Assembly (NCBI GenBank): GCA_945898015.1
Contig: CAMDGM010000002.1
Location: forward strand, 1-64,000
Origin: PVC group bacterium
GTDB taxonomy: Bacteria > Verrucomicrobiota > Kiritimatiellia > CAIKKV01
DNA length: 64,000 nucleotides
Direction: 5' to 3'
A program made the translations under genes and the position numbers. Under the pieces are notes generated by a model that had not been told where the DNA came from, did not search any database, and was given only the letters and a program-made list of their open reading frames with translations. Position 1 is the stretch's first letter; each line of letters starts with the position of its first letter. Positions 7,967-15,094 of this stretch are shown in pieces.

Positions 7967-8980
7967 ATGAAACAAGCGGCGATCACAGGCGTCAAACAGG
8001 CGAAGGTCATCGAGGTTCCCGAGCCCCGGGCCAAGGCGGAGTGGGTGAAGGTCAAGGTGCATGCCGCCCCGATGTGCACAGAGTTCAAGGGCTTCCTCAC
8101 CGGCGACGGCTCGCACGGCTACGGCCACGAGGCGGCCGGCGAAGTGGTGGAGGTAGCCCAGCCCGGCCGCGTCAAGGTCGGCGACCGGGTCGTGGTCCAG
8201 CCGGGCAACCCGTGCGGCGTGTGCGATCTCTGCAAGCAGGGCGAGTTCATCCACTGCGCCCAGTGGCTCGACTTCGAAAAGGTCACGGGCGGCAAGACGG
8301 GCCTCGTGACCATGGCCCAGTACCTGCTCAAAGCGGACTGGCTGCTCTCGCCGATCCCGGACGATGTGCCCTATGACCTGGCCTCGCTGGCCGTGTGCGG
8401 GCTGGGCCCGACCTTCAGCGCCTTCGAGCTCATGGGTGTGGACTCGTTCGACACCGTGCTCGTCACGGGCCTGGGGCCGGTGGGGCTGGGCGGGGTGGTG
8501 AACGCGGCGTTCCGGGGCGCGCGGGTGATCGGCGTGGATAGCAACGCCTATCGCGGCAAGCTGGCCCAGGAGCTGGGCGCGGAGGCCGTTTTCGATCCGG
8601 CCGATCCCGATACGGCCCAAAAGATCCTGGCCCTGACCGGCGGCCGGGGCATCGACAAGGCCGTGGACTGCTCGGGAATCGTGAAGGCGCACGCGCTGTG
8701 CTACGAGGTGGCGCGCCGCAAGGGCGAGGTGGCGTTCGTGGGCCAGTGCCACGAGGACTCCCCGCTCAAGATCAGCCAGCACATGATCCAGAAGGGCCTG
8801 CGCCTCCACGGCGTGTGGCATTACAACCTGGGCGCCTACTCGCGCCTCATGCAGGTGATCCTCAAGACGCCGGTGCTGGGCGCCATGATCACCCACGTCT
8901 TTCCGCTCGACGAGATTCAAGAGGCCTGGGAGACCCAGGTGGCCGGCCAGTGCGGCAAGGTGATCCTCCACCCCTGGTGA
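7967..8980 (+). CDS. Zinc-dependent alcohol/polyol dehydrogenase (MDR family)
   Basis: A 337-residue medium-chain dehydrogenase/reductase. GYGHEAAGEV (about 47-56) holds the catalytic-zinc His-Glu pair, and the four-cysteine structural zinc loop is seen in GNPCGVCDLCKQGEFIHC (about 80-97). The nucleotide-binding strand is VLVTGLGPVGLGG, in place of the canonical GxGxxG. The expected catalytic Cys is in MCTEFKG. Family members oxidise secondary alcohols, polyols or threonine with NAD(P); the substrate is not predictable. The ATG start has GGAG six bases upstream, whereas a TTG start six codons earlier has none. It is transcribed alone, convergent with the GH20 gene, and the 45-bp gap holds a 9-bp tandem repeat. 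Confidence 0.87.
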   Translation: MKQAAITGVKQAKVIEVPEPRAKAEWVKVKVHAAPMCTEFKGFLTGDGSHGYGHEAAGEVVEVAQPGRVKVGDRVVVQPGNPCGVCDLCKQGEFIHCAQWLDFEKVTGGKTGLVTMAQYLLKADWLLSPIPDDVPYDLASLAVCGLGPTFSAFELMGVDSFDTVLVTGLGPVGLGGVVNAAFRGARVIGVDSNAYRGKLAQELGAEAVFDPADPDTAQKILALTGGRGIDKAVDCSGIVKAHALCYEVARRKGEVAFVGQCHEDSPLKISQHMIQKGLRLHGVWHYNLGAYSRLMQVILKTPVLGAMITHVFPLDEIQEAWETQVAGQCGKVILHPW

Positions 8981-8991
8981 GGGCTTGAAGA

Positions 8992-9036
8992 ATAGGACCT
9001 ATAAAACCTATAGGACCTATAGGACCTATTTTAGGA
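8992..9036. repeat. 9-bp tandem repeat (ATAGGACCT)
   Basis: Four consecutive nonamers (ATAGGACCT, ATAAAACCT, ATAGGACCT, ATAGGACCT) at 8992-9027, then a degraded unit ending in ttaggacc. It overlaps the stop codon and last codons of the GH20 gene, so the repeat has altered that protein's C-terminus (VLK). Confidence 0.85.
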
Positions 9037-11059
9037 CCATTCGCTTCCTCATTTTCTCCGCCATGGCGAGCATGGAATCCCGCGCGTAGTTCAGCTGCGT
9101 GGCCGCCAGTTCGGCCGCCTCGCCCGCCGTGATGGTGCGGGCATATTCCCGGGCCAGCGCGGGCCGGGCGCGGTTGATGGCGTCGCGAATCGCCCCCGTG
9201 TCCTTCAGGATCCGGGCGCGGAAGGCCGGCGCCACGCGCTCCCACATGGCGTAGAAATATTCCATCTCCAGCAGGGCGAACTGGGCCCGGAACCGCAAGA
9301 GATGGGCCTCGCATACCGCCTTGAACAGGTCGAAGCGCGTCCGGTTGCGCGTCACGGCCGGCCGCAGCGCGGCCAGCCGGTCGAGCACGTGGGGCAGGTA
9401 GTTGTCGTGCAGGTGATCCGCGCGGGGCGAGGTGCGCTCGTGCAGGAAGTAGAGGTCGCCGATCTCCCCGTCGGGCAGGCCGAAGAACTGGAACGCGAAG
9501 CGGACGTCGAAATCGCGCAGGTCCGACTCCTCGACGCTCGACCAGCCGGCGGCGCCGAGCGTGGCGATGCCGTACCAGTCGAGCTCCGGGTGCGCGTTGA
9601 TGCCCGCCAGGCTGTGGCCTCGCGACCAGCTCGAGCCGATGGCGAAGAGCCCCTCGTTGCGCTTGCAGGCGTTGCACGTCTCGAGCGTGTTGAGCTGGCC
9701 GGTGATGAACCGGGGCGCCATGCACCCGTGGAAGGAGACCCGGATGCCGCCCACCGTGCCGAGCGTGAGGCCGTGCCGGCGGAAGAGCTTGGGCACCGCA
9801 TCGCTGGGCAGCCAGCGCGGGGCTTCGGGGTTGGCCATGAAGGGAGCAAGCGCGCGCTGGTCGGCCGCGGGCAGATCCTCGAAGAAGCGGGGCTTGCCCG
9901 AAAAATTCAGGCGGGGGAGCGTGTCGATCCGGCCTTCCGGGCGTTTCAGCCACGCGCGGCTCAGGAGCCCGCCCCGGAAGCGGCGGAGGTTGTAGTGCAG
10001 CGGGGCGGTCTCGGTATAGCCCCAGTCGCAATAGATCGCTTCGCGCGGCAGGCGGCGGATCACGGCGGGATTCATCTCCTTCGCGATCACGTCGCCCCAG
10101 AGCAGCGGGGTGACCCCGCGTTCGGCGCAGTGGGCGGCCACCCGGTTGACCCAGTCGAGATAGCGGGTGATGCGCGGCTGGCCTTTGAGTGCCTTTTTGC
10201 AGCGCGGGCAGGTGCCCACCCGCGCGGTTTCGTCCAGTCCCACATGCAGGAACGGCACCCCCGGGTGGAGGTCGATCAGCTCGTCGATGAAGTCGCGGAT
10301 CAGCGGCCAGGTGTCGGGATGGGTGGAGCAGGCCTCGGCGGGATCGGCGGGATCCTCGCGCAGGTGGGCATAGGCGGGCTTGGTCAGCAGGAATTGCAGG
10401 TGGCCGAGCGTTTGCACCAGCGGGACGACGGTGATGCCGTAGCGGGCGGCCTCGGCGAGAAAAATGCGGATCTGGGCGGGCGTGAGCGCCTCGGGCACGG
10501 CAATGTCCGGATGGCGGTCCAGACGGAGGTAGTCCTCGTATTCCGCGAGGAGGGTGTTGATGCGCCACTCCGCCAGGTCGGGCAGGATGGCGAGCAAGTT
10601 GTCGAAGGTCCGGCAGGTGCCCTTGAGGTCGAGGTGATAGGTGCGCCAGGGGATATCCGGCCAGTCCCGGATCGTGAGGCAGGGCAGCCGGCCGGGGAAT
10701 TGGCGGAGCAGTTGCTTGAGGGCCTGCCAGGCATAGAGCAGGCCGGGGTAGGTGCGGGCTCGGGCGAGCACGCCCTTCGAAGAGATGGCGAGCACGAACC
10801 CCTGGCGGTCCTCGGGCGCCCGGAGTTTGGTGGTGGGGTCGCCGAGGCGGAAGGAAAAGCCGGCCTCTCCGGAGAAGAGGGCGGTGGGCTCATCCTGTTC
10901 CGCCGGCCATTCCTGGAGCATGATTTCAGCCAGTTCAGCGGCGTCGCGGCTGACCTCGAATTCGGGGCAGGCGGGGAGACGGAAGGCGCCGGCCTGGCGG
11001 GTGAGGGATTGGGGGCGGGGGAGCAGGAGAACGTCGGCAGCGGGACGGCTGGTTTTCAT
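9026..11059 (-). CDS. GH20-like beta-N-acetylhexosaminidase family protein
   Basis: A 677-residue protein with GH20 architecture: an N-terminal alpha/beta domain (residues ~1-130, LLPRPQSLTRQAGAFRLP), then a TIM barrel beginning WRTYHLDLKGT. The key motif FLHVGLDETARVG (Asp-Glu near 274-275) is the substrate-assisted catalytic pair of GH20. The C-terminal ~250 residues are helical and less typical. There is no signal peptide, so the enzyme is probably cytoplasmic and acts on imported oligosaccharides. Two CxxC-like clusters (CPRCKK, CNACKRN) could bind a metal. The start codon lies six bases after a TATGAT box, without Shine-Dalgarno. Exact substrate is uncertain, and divergent GH20 members also cleave other hexosaminides. 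Confidence 0.82.
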   Translation of the reverse strand: MKTSRPAADVLLLPRPQSLTRQAGAFRLPACPEFEVSRDAAELAEIMLQEWPAEQDEPTALFSGEAGFSFRLGDPTTKLRAPEDRQGFVLAISSKGVLARARTYPGLLYAWQALKQLLRQFPGRLPCLTIRDWPDIPWRTYHLDLKGTCRTFDNLLAILPDLAEWRINTLLAEYEDYLRLDRHPDIAVPEALTPAQIRIFLAEAARYGITVVPLVQTLGHLQFLLTKPAYAHLREDPADPAEACSTHPDTWPLIRDFIDELIDLHPGVPFLHVGLDETARVGTCPRCKKALKGQPRITRYLDWVNRVAAHCAERGVTPLLWGDVIAKEMNPAVIRRLPREAIYCDWGYTETAPLHYNLRRFRGGLLSRAWLKRPEGRIDTLPRLNFSGKPRFFEDLPAADQRALAPFMANPEAPRWLPSDAVPKLFRRHGLTLGTVGGIRVSFHGCMAPRFITGQLNTLETCNACKRNEGLFAIGSSWSRGHSLAGINAHPELDWYGIATLGAAGWSSVEESDLRDFDVRFAFQFFGLPDGEIGDLYFLHERTSPRADHLHDNYLPHVLDRLAALRPAVTRNRTRFDLFKAVCEAHLLRFRAQFALLEMEYFYAMWERVAPAFRARILKDTGAIRDAINRARPALAREYARTITAGEAAELAATQLNYARDSMLAMAEKMRKRMVLK

Positions 11060-11065
11060 GGGAGC

Positions 11066-11094
11066 ATCATAACCAACCGCCCGCCGGCGCGCAA
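11066..11094 (-). promoter_or_regulatory. Predicted promoter of the GH20-like gene (leaderless)
   Basis: Minus strand: TTGCGC (11089-11094), 17 bases, TATGAT (11066-11071), then six bases to the ATG. No Shine-Dalgarno is present. Confidence 0.6.
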
Positions 11095-11100
11095 CGGTGG

Positions 11101-11460
11101 ATTAACGGGCTGGATTACGGGCGGCGGCTTGAGCGGGTTGCGTCGTTTCGGGCGCAAATGGTCGGCCGCTTTCGGGCGGATCCGCCTTCCCGCTGGAGGC
11201 GTCGGGGCACGAGCCCACGCCGCCTCGCCGTCAGGCGGCTGCGCCTCGAAATCGTCGCGTCCATTTTCGCCTGATCGAAACGCCGCCACCCCAAGCTCCT
11301 CGCGCGCCCGGCCATCTCCGATGAGCCTCGTGCGGCGCGCGACTCTTCGGTTCCCGTGCCAAGCCCATAGGCATTTGAAGGCAAGAGACGAATTCCGGTC
11401 CCACGGGCTTTTGTTGGAAGCACGGGCAATCAACAGGCCTGTGAAGTTTGTCTTACACCC
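11101..11460 (+). repeat. Dispersed hairpin-type repeat, copy B
   Basis: No gene is supported here. Bases ~11120-11360 are the plus-strand counterpart of copy A (1-276). The stretch 11345-11440 (ggttcccg, then cacgggcttttgttggaag and caacaggcct) is homologous to 13773-13872. Together the two segments define a repeat unit of about 330 bp. Confidence 0.7.
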
Positions 11461-11468
11461 GGGGGGGA

Positions 11469-13376
11469 TCACCCGGCTTTGGCTTCGGGCTTGGGGCCCC
11501 CGAAACAGTAGCGGACGTGATCAGGATTCATGGGCTTGGTGAGGAGGGACACGAGAACGGCCGTCAGGGCGGCGAGGGGAAGCGCCACGAGGAGCGGATC
11601 CACGACCGCCCAGGTGGGGCTAAAGGCCGGGGTCAGGATCGTGTCCCGGCCGATGAGCGACTTGCAGAGGCCGAGCCCGGCGGCGGTCTTGCCGTTGACG
11701 AAGATCGACCAGAGTCCGCTGGAGAGGAAGCCGACCGCAATGGAGGCGATCGCGGCGGCGCGCGTCATCCGCTTCCAGAACAGGCCGCCGAGGAAGGCGG
11801 GGAGGAAGGAGGCGGCGCAGAGGCCGAAGAAGATGGCCGTGGCCAGGGCGATGATATTGCCGCGCACGGCCTTGCCCAGGGTGATGGCGGCGATGATGCC
11901 GACCACGATGCCCAGGCGCGTGATGAGCACGGAGCGGGAGGAGTGGCCGCCGGTGAGGGTTTCGAAGACATCCCGGCCGATGGCCGTGCCCATGGTGTGG
12001 AACTGGCTCGACAGGGTGCTCATGGCCGCGGAGAGCAGGGTCATGAGGAAGAGGACCCCGAACCATTTCGGAAAGGCGGAGTTGACGTAACTGGGGATGA
12101 TGGTGTCGCTGTTCCCCTGCATGGGGGTGCCGAGCGTGATGGAGCGGGCGATGGCGATCAGCCCGGGCTTGATCGTGTCGGGCGCGTTATCGACGCCGCG
12201 CGTCAGGCTGGCGGCGGGGGTTTTGAGCACATAGCGGAGCGGCTGGTCCTCGGCGTCTCCGGGCATGCGGTAGGCGATGAACGTTTTGGCGCGGGCCTTG
12301 ATCTCCGCGGGCGCATCGGCCGCCACGAGAGAGAGCTTGGCTTTGCCGTCGGCCCCGGGGTCGAGGAGGGCGGCCTCATCGACGATGCGGCACGAGATGG
12401 TTTCGTGCTTGGCGAAATAGACATTGGAAAGGGCGCCGACGATGAAGGCCACGCCGGTCATGAAGAGGATGAAGAGGCCGCCGGCGGCAACGCCGCGGTT
12501 GAGGGACTGCTTGGATTTGACGGTCATGAAGCGGACGATGAGCTGGGGCTGGGCGAGCACGCCGATGCCGACGCCCATGACGATGGTGGAGACCATGATC
12601 CACCAGAGGTTGTAGCGGCTGGCGTCGGCGCCGGTGGCGCCCGCTGCCGCCCAGCCGAAGGCGGGCATGGAGGTCCAGCCCTGGTGGCCGATGGCGGCGA
12701 GGGGTTTTGGCACCTGGGCCCCCAGGTCGGTGAGGGCCTGGTGGGCCGGGGCGAAACCGCCCAGGATGACGTAGGTGACCGCCAGGAGGATGATCATGCC
12801 CACGAGCATGATGGCGCCCTGGAGGGCGTCGGTGAGCATGACGCCCTTGAGTCCGCCGGCGATCACGTAGGCGGCGACGAGGAGGGCGAAGATATAGAGG
12901 GCGGCGTTGTAGGTGATGTGGAAGATGGGGCCGATGAATTCGGCGCCGCCGATGATCACGGCCATGGCGTAGAGGGGCATGAAGCAGAAGATGATGAGGG
13001 CGCAGGCGATCTGGATGAACCGGCTGTTGAAGCGCTTGCCCATGAGCTCGGGGAACGTGTGGGCGTCGAGGTGATGGCCCATGCGGCGGGTGGGGTTGCC
13101 GAGGAAGACGAAGGCAATGAAGATGCCGACGAAGATGTTGAGGAAGGTCAGCCAGAGGAGGCCCATGCCGAAGTTGGCGGCGACCCCGCCGAAGCCGACG
13201 ATGGCGGAGGTGCTGATGAAGGTGGCGCCGTAGGAGAGCGCCATGACCACGGGATTGGCGTTCCGGCCGGCCACGAGGTAGTCGGTGGCGGTCTTGGTCT
13301 GGCGGTAGCCCTGGTAGCCCAGATAGCCGGTGGCCAGGAGGTAGACGATCAGGACGGAAAGGGTGAAAATATCCAT
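11469..13376 (-). CDS. Sodium/solute symporter (SSS family)
   Basis: A 635-residue multi-pass inner-membrane transporter of the SSF superfamily. The N-terminal FTLSVLIVYLLATGYLGYQGYRQTKTATDYLVAGR is a textbook SSF first helix followed by the (D/E)YLVAGR motif. Later helices contain GFGG, GGLKGVMLTDALQG and GVLAQPQLIVRFMTVK, the family's core-region signatures. It has an unusually long extracytoplasmic insertion of about 110 residues (roughly 290-400) before the later helices. Substrates in the family include sugars, carboxylates and amino acids, and this one cannot be assigned. The small hydrophobic gene 21 bases upstream is its accessory partner, so the two form an operon. Confidence 0.9.
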   Translation of the reverse strand: MDIFTLSVLIVYLLATGYLGYQGYRQTKTATDYLVAGRNANPVVMALSYGATFISTSAIVGFGGVAANFGMGLLWLTFLNIFVGIFIAFVFLGNPTRRMGHHLDAHTFPELMGKRFNSRFIQIACALIIFCFMPLYAMAVIIGGAEFIGPIFHITYNAALYIFALLVAAYVIAGGLKGVMLTDALQGAIMLVGMIILLAVTYVILGGFAPAHQALTDLGAQVPKPLAAIGHQGWTSMPAFGWAAAGATGADASRYNLWWIMVSTIVMGVGIGVLAQPQLIVRFMTVKSKQSLNRGVAAGGLFILFMTGVAFIVGALSNVYFAKHETISCRIVDEAALLDPGADGKAKLSLVAADAPAEIKARAKTFIAYRMPGDAEDQPLRYVLKTPAASLTRGVDNAPDTIKPGLIAIARSITLGTPMQGNSDTIIPSYVNSAFPKWFGVLFLMTLLSAAMSTLSSQFHTMGTAIGRDVFETLTGGHSSRSVLITRLGIVVGIIAAITLGKAVRGNIIALATAIFFGLCAASFLPAFLGGLFWKRMTRAAAIASIAVGFLSSGLWSIFVNGKTAAGLGLCKSLIGRDTILTPAFSPTWAVVDPLLVALPLAALTAVLVSLLTKPMNPDHVRYCFGGPKPEAKAG

Positions 13377-13397
13377 GGCGGGGTTCCTTCGGGTGGG

Positions 13398-13583
13398 TTA
13401 GCGGGGGGTGAGCGGTTCTTCAACTTCTTCTTTTTCTTCCTTGGCCCATTTCACATCTTCAGGTTTGACGGGCTCATCGCCTTTGTTCCAGTTGGCAAAG
13501 CCGTAGACCACGCACAGGATGGCGCTTCCGATGGCCAGCAGGTACGCGAGAAATACCCAGGGATCCTGAATTCCTTGCAGCAT
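13398..13583 (-). CDS. Symporter small accessory protein
   Basis: A 61-residue single-pass membrane protein. One helix (FLAYLLAIGSAILCVVYGFANW, about 12-33) is followed by a highly charged cytoplasmic tail (KPEDVKWAKEEKEEVEE). Small proteins of this shape encoded directly before SSS transporters are known as symporter small accessory proteins and are thought to stabilise or regulate the transporter. The start at 13583 is chosen because GGAGG lies seven bases upstream; a TTG two codons earlier sits almost on that site. Confidence 0.85.
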   Translation of the reverse strand: MLQGIQDPWVFLAYLLAIGSAILCVVYGFANWNKGDEPVKPEDVKWAKEEKEEVEEPLTPR

Positions 13584-13737
13584 GACCAACCTCCATTAAT
13601 GACTGTTTCTCTTTATCGGAACGCTCAATTTGGTGGTACTATATCAAAAATAATACCGGACACAAGGGCGTTTCATGGGATTGCTACACTTTCAAGGGGA
13701 TACTTCCACCGGCGTTGCGGTGGCTGTTGCTGCCGGT

Positions 13738-13872
13738 ATGGCACGCCTTGTGGCTAGCTGGCGGAAAGGATTTTGGTTCCCGTTAGAAGCCCCAGTTATA
13801 TTGGTTTTAAGGGAGGAAACTCGGTTCCATGGGCTTCTTTCGGAAGCCGTCAACCAACAGGCCGGTCGCGAT
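13738..13872 (+). repeat. Dispersed repeat, copy D, lacking its core
   Basis: ggcacgccttgtggct followed by ctggcggaaag matches the outer flank of copy A. It runs straight on to gattttggttcccgtt, the opposite flank of copy A, and then to the distal part shared with copy B (ccatgggcttc, caaccaacaggcc). About 215 bp of core present in copies A and B is missing at the junction near 13768. The copy therefore represents either an empty site or a clean excision. The rest of 13584-13920 has no gene. Confidence 0.7.
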
Positions 13873-13924
13873 TCAACAACGTTGGCGTCGCCTCACACGG
13901 AAGCATCACAACACCGCTTCGAAC

Positions 13925-13940
13925 TGCACTGCGCAGTGCA
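13925..13940. promoter_or_regulatory. Putative LacI-family operator
   Basis: TGCACTGCGCAGTGCA is a perfect 16-bp palindrome with a central CpG, the usual geometry of LacI/GalR-family operators. It lies nine bases upstream of the -35 box of the LacI-type gene and so probably mediates autoregulation and control of the adhesin operon. Confidence 0.6.
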
Positions 13941-13948
13941 AAATAGGC

Positions 13949-13977
13949 TTGATTGTCCCGGCGTGCGGGCGTAACAT
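13949..13977 (+). promoter_or_regulatory. Predicted promoter of the LacI regulator operon
   Basis: TTGATT (13949-13954), 17 bases, TAACAT (13972-13977). Transcription would start near 13984, followed by a leader containing AAGGAG before the ATG at 14008. Confidence 0.45.
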
Positions 13978-14007
13978 GAACGGTATTGGCTTGAGAAGGA
14001 GTGGCAG

Positions 14008-15081
14008 ATGAAGGCTGAATCCGTTGACAAACACGCCATTGCCAAGGCCTGCGGCGTTCACGTCACGACCGTGACTCTGGCGCTGAACAACCGGCTCCGG
14101 GTGGCCAAGCAGACCCGCCTGCGCATTCAGGCGGTGGCCCGTCGCTTGGGCTATGTGCCCAATCATGCGGCCCGCCAGTTGGCCCGGTGCCGGTTCGGGT
14201 GGCCGGGCCGATCCGTCGAGCGGATGGGGTTTGTCGTGTTTGACGGCATTGAACCCCTGCGCGGTGTTTATATGGCTTTTCTGGCCGGTGCGGAACAGCG
14301 GATTTCGGCGTTGGGCGGCATGCTGATCTTTGTCCGTGAAAGTGTGGGTTCGCCGCGAGGACGCTTTGCCGGATTCGCCCGGTCTGAGATTGTGGATGGC
14401 CTGGCGCTGGTTGGCAATGTGGACGACAAGGCCTTGCGGAAGGCGAAACAGGCCCGCCGCCCCCTGGTCGTCATCGGCGATCATCATTGTTCGACGCCCG
14501 TCCATCAGGCGAATGTTGACTTTCGGGCCATGGGCCGGTTGGCCGTCCAGCATCTGTTGGCCCTCGGCCACCGGCGGATCGGGTTCGTCGCCGACAATAC
14601 AGCCTTTGTCTACCAGCGGGAACTCCTCGAAGGCGCTCAGGCGGCGATGACGGGATCCGGACTGATCCTGCAAGCCACCGCGTGGAATCCGGAAAGCGCC
14701 CTGCGAAAGGGCCAGCCGGCGGCGAGCTCGCCGGTCGACATCTTGCGGGAGGGGCACGTAACGGGGATTGTCGTGGGCGAGCCCGGCCGGGCAGAGAGTT
14801 TCGTGAATTCACTGGCGCGTCGCGGGATAACGGTTCCGGGCGACATCAGCATTGTGGCCTGCGAGTCGAGCGACGCCAGGCCGATTATTCCCGGGATGGC
14901 TCACGTGGATGCCGCGATGGAGGACGTGGGCGTCGCCGGCGTTGAGTTGTTGCGCGAGGTGGCGGCGAATCCAGGCTGTGCGGCCCGCCAGGTGTTGATC
15001 GCGCCGACGTGGGTGGAGGGGTGGAGCGCGAGAGCGGCTGGAAAACAGGGGGACGACAAACGCACCGTGTACACTTCATAG
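14008..15081 (+). CDS. LacI/GalR-family transcriptional regulator
   Basis: A 357-residue repressor-type regulator. The N-terminal helix-turn-helix (KHAIAKACGVHVTTVTLALNN, about 8-28) and hinge region (RRLGYVPNHAARQLA) are typical, followed by a periplasmic-binding-protein-like sensor domain with MGFVVF at its start, HLLALGHRRIGFVAD in the middle and PGDISIVACESSD near the end. Such proteins bind palindromic operators and respond to sugars or sugar phosphates. The gene is followed after 13 bases by the repeat adhesin and then the large glycosidase-like gene, so it is likely the local regulator of this carbohydrate operon and of itself through the palindrome at 13925. The start has AAGGAG seven bases upstream. 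Confidence 0.92.
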   Translation: MKAESVDKHAIAKACGVHVTTVTLALNNRLRVAKQTRLRIQAVARRLGYVPNHAARQLARCRFGWPGRSVERMGFVVFDGIEPLRGVYMAFLAGAEQRISALGGMLIFVRESVGSPRGRFAGFARSEIVDGLALVGNVDDKALRKAKQARRPLVVIGDHHCSTPVHQANVDFRAMGRLAVQHLLALGHRRIGFVADNTAFVYQRELLEGAQAAMTGSGLILQATAWNPESALRKGQPAASSPVDILREGHVTGIVVGEPGRAESFVNSLARRGITVPGDISIVACESSDARPIIPGMAHVDAAMEDVGVAGVELLREVAANPGCAARQVLIAPTWVEGWSARAAGKQGDDKRTVYTS

Positions 15082-15094
15082 AAGAGGAGCAAGC

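Noticed and set aside
9302-11542. A 746-residue plus-strand open frame over the GH20 gene
   Set aside because: Antisense of a well-supported GH20 gene; it also runs through the non-coding repeat at 11101-11460.
11448-13757. A 769-residue plus-strand open frame across the symporter region
   Set aside because: Its composition (Gly/Glu/His/Asp-rich, no domain) is that of the antisense of a GC-rich gene, and the minus strand encodes a clear SSS transporter and its accessory protein.
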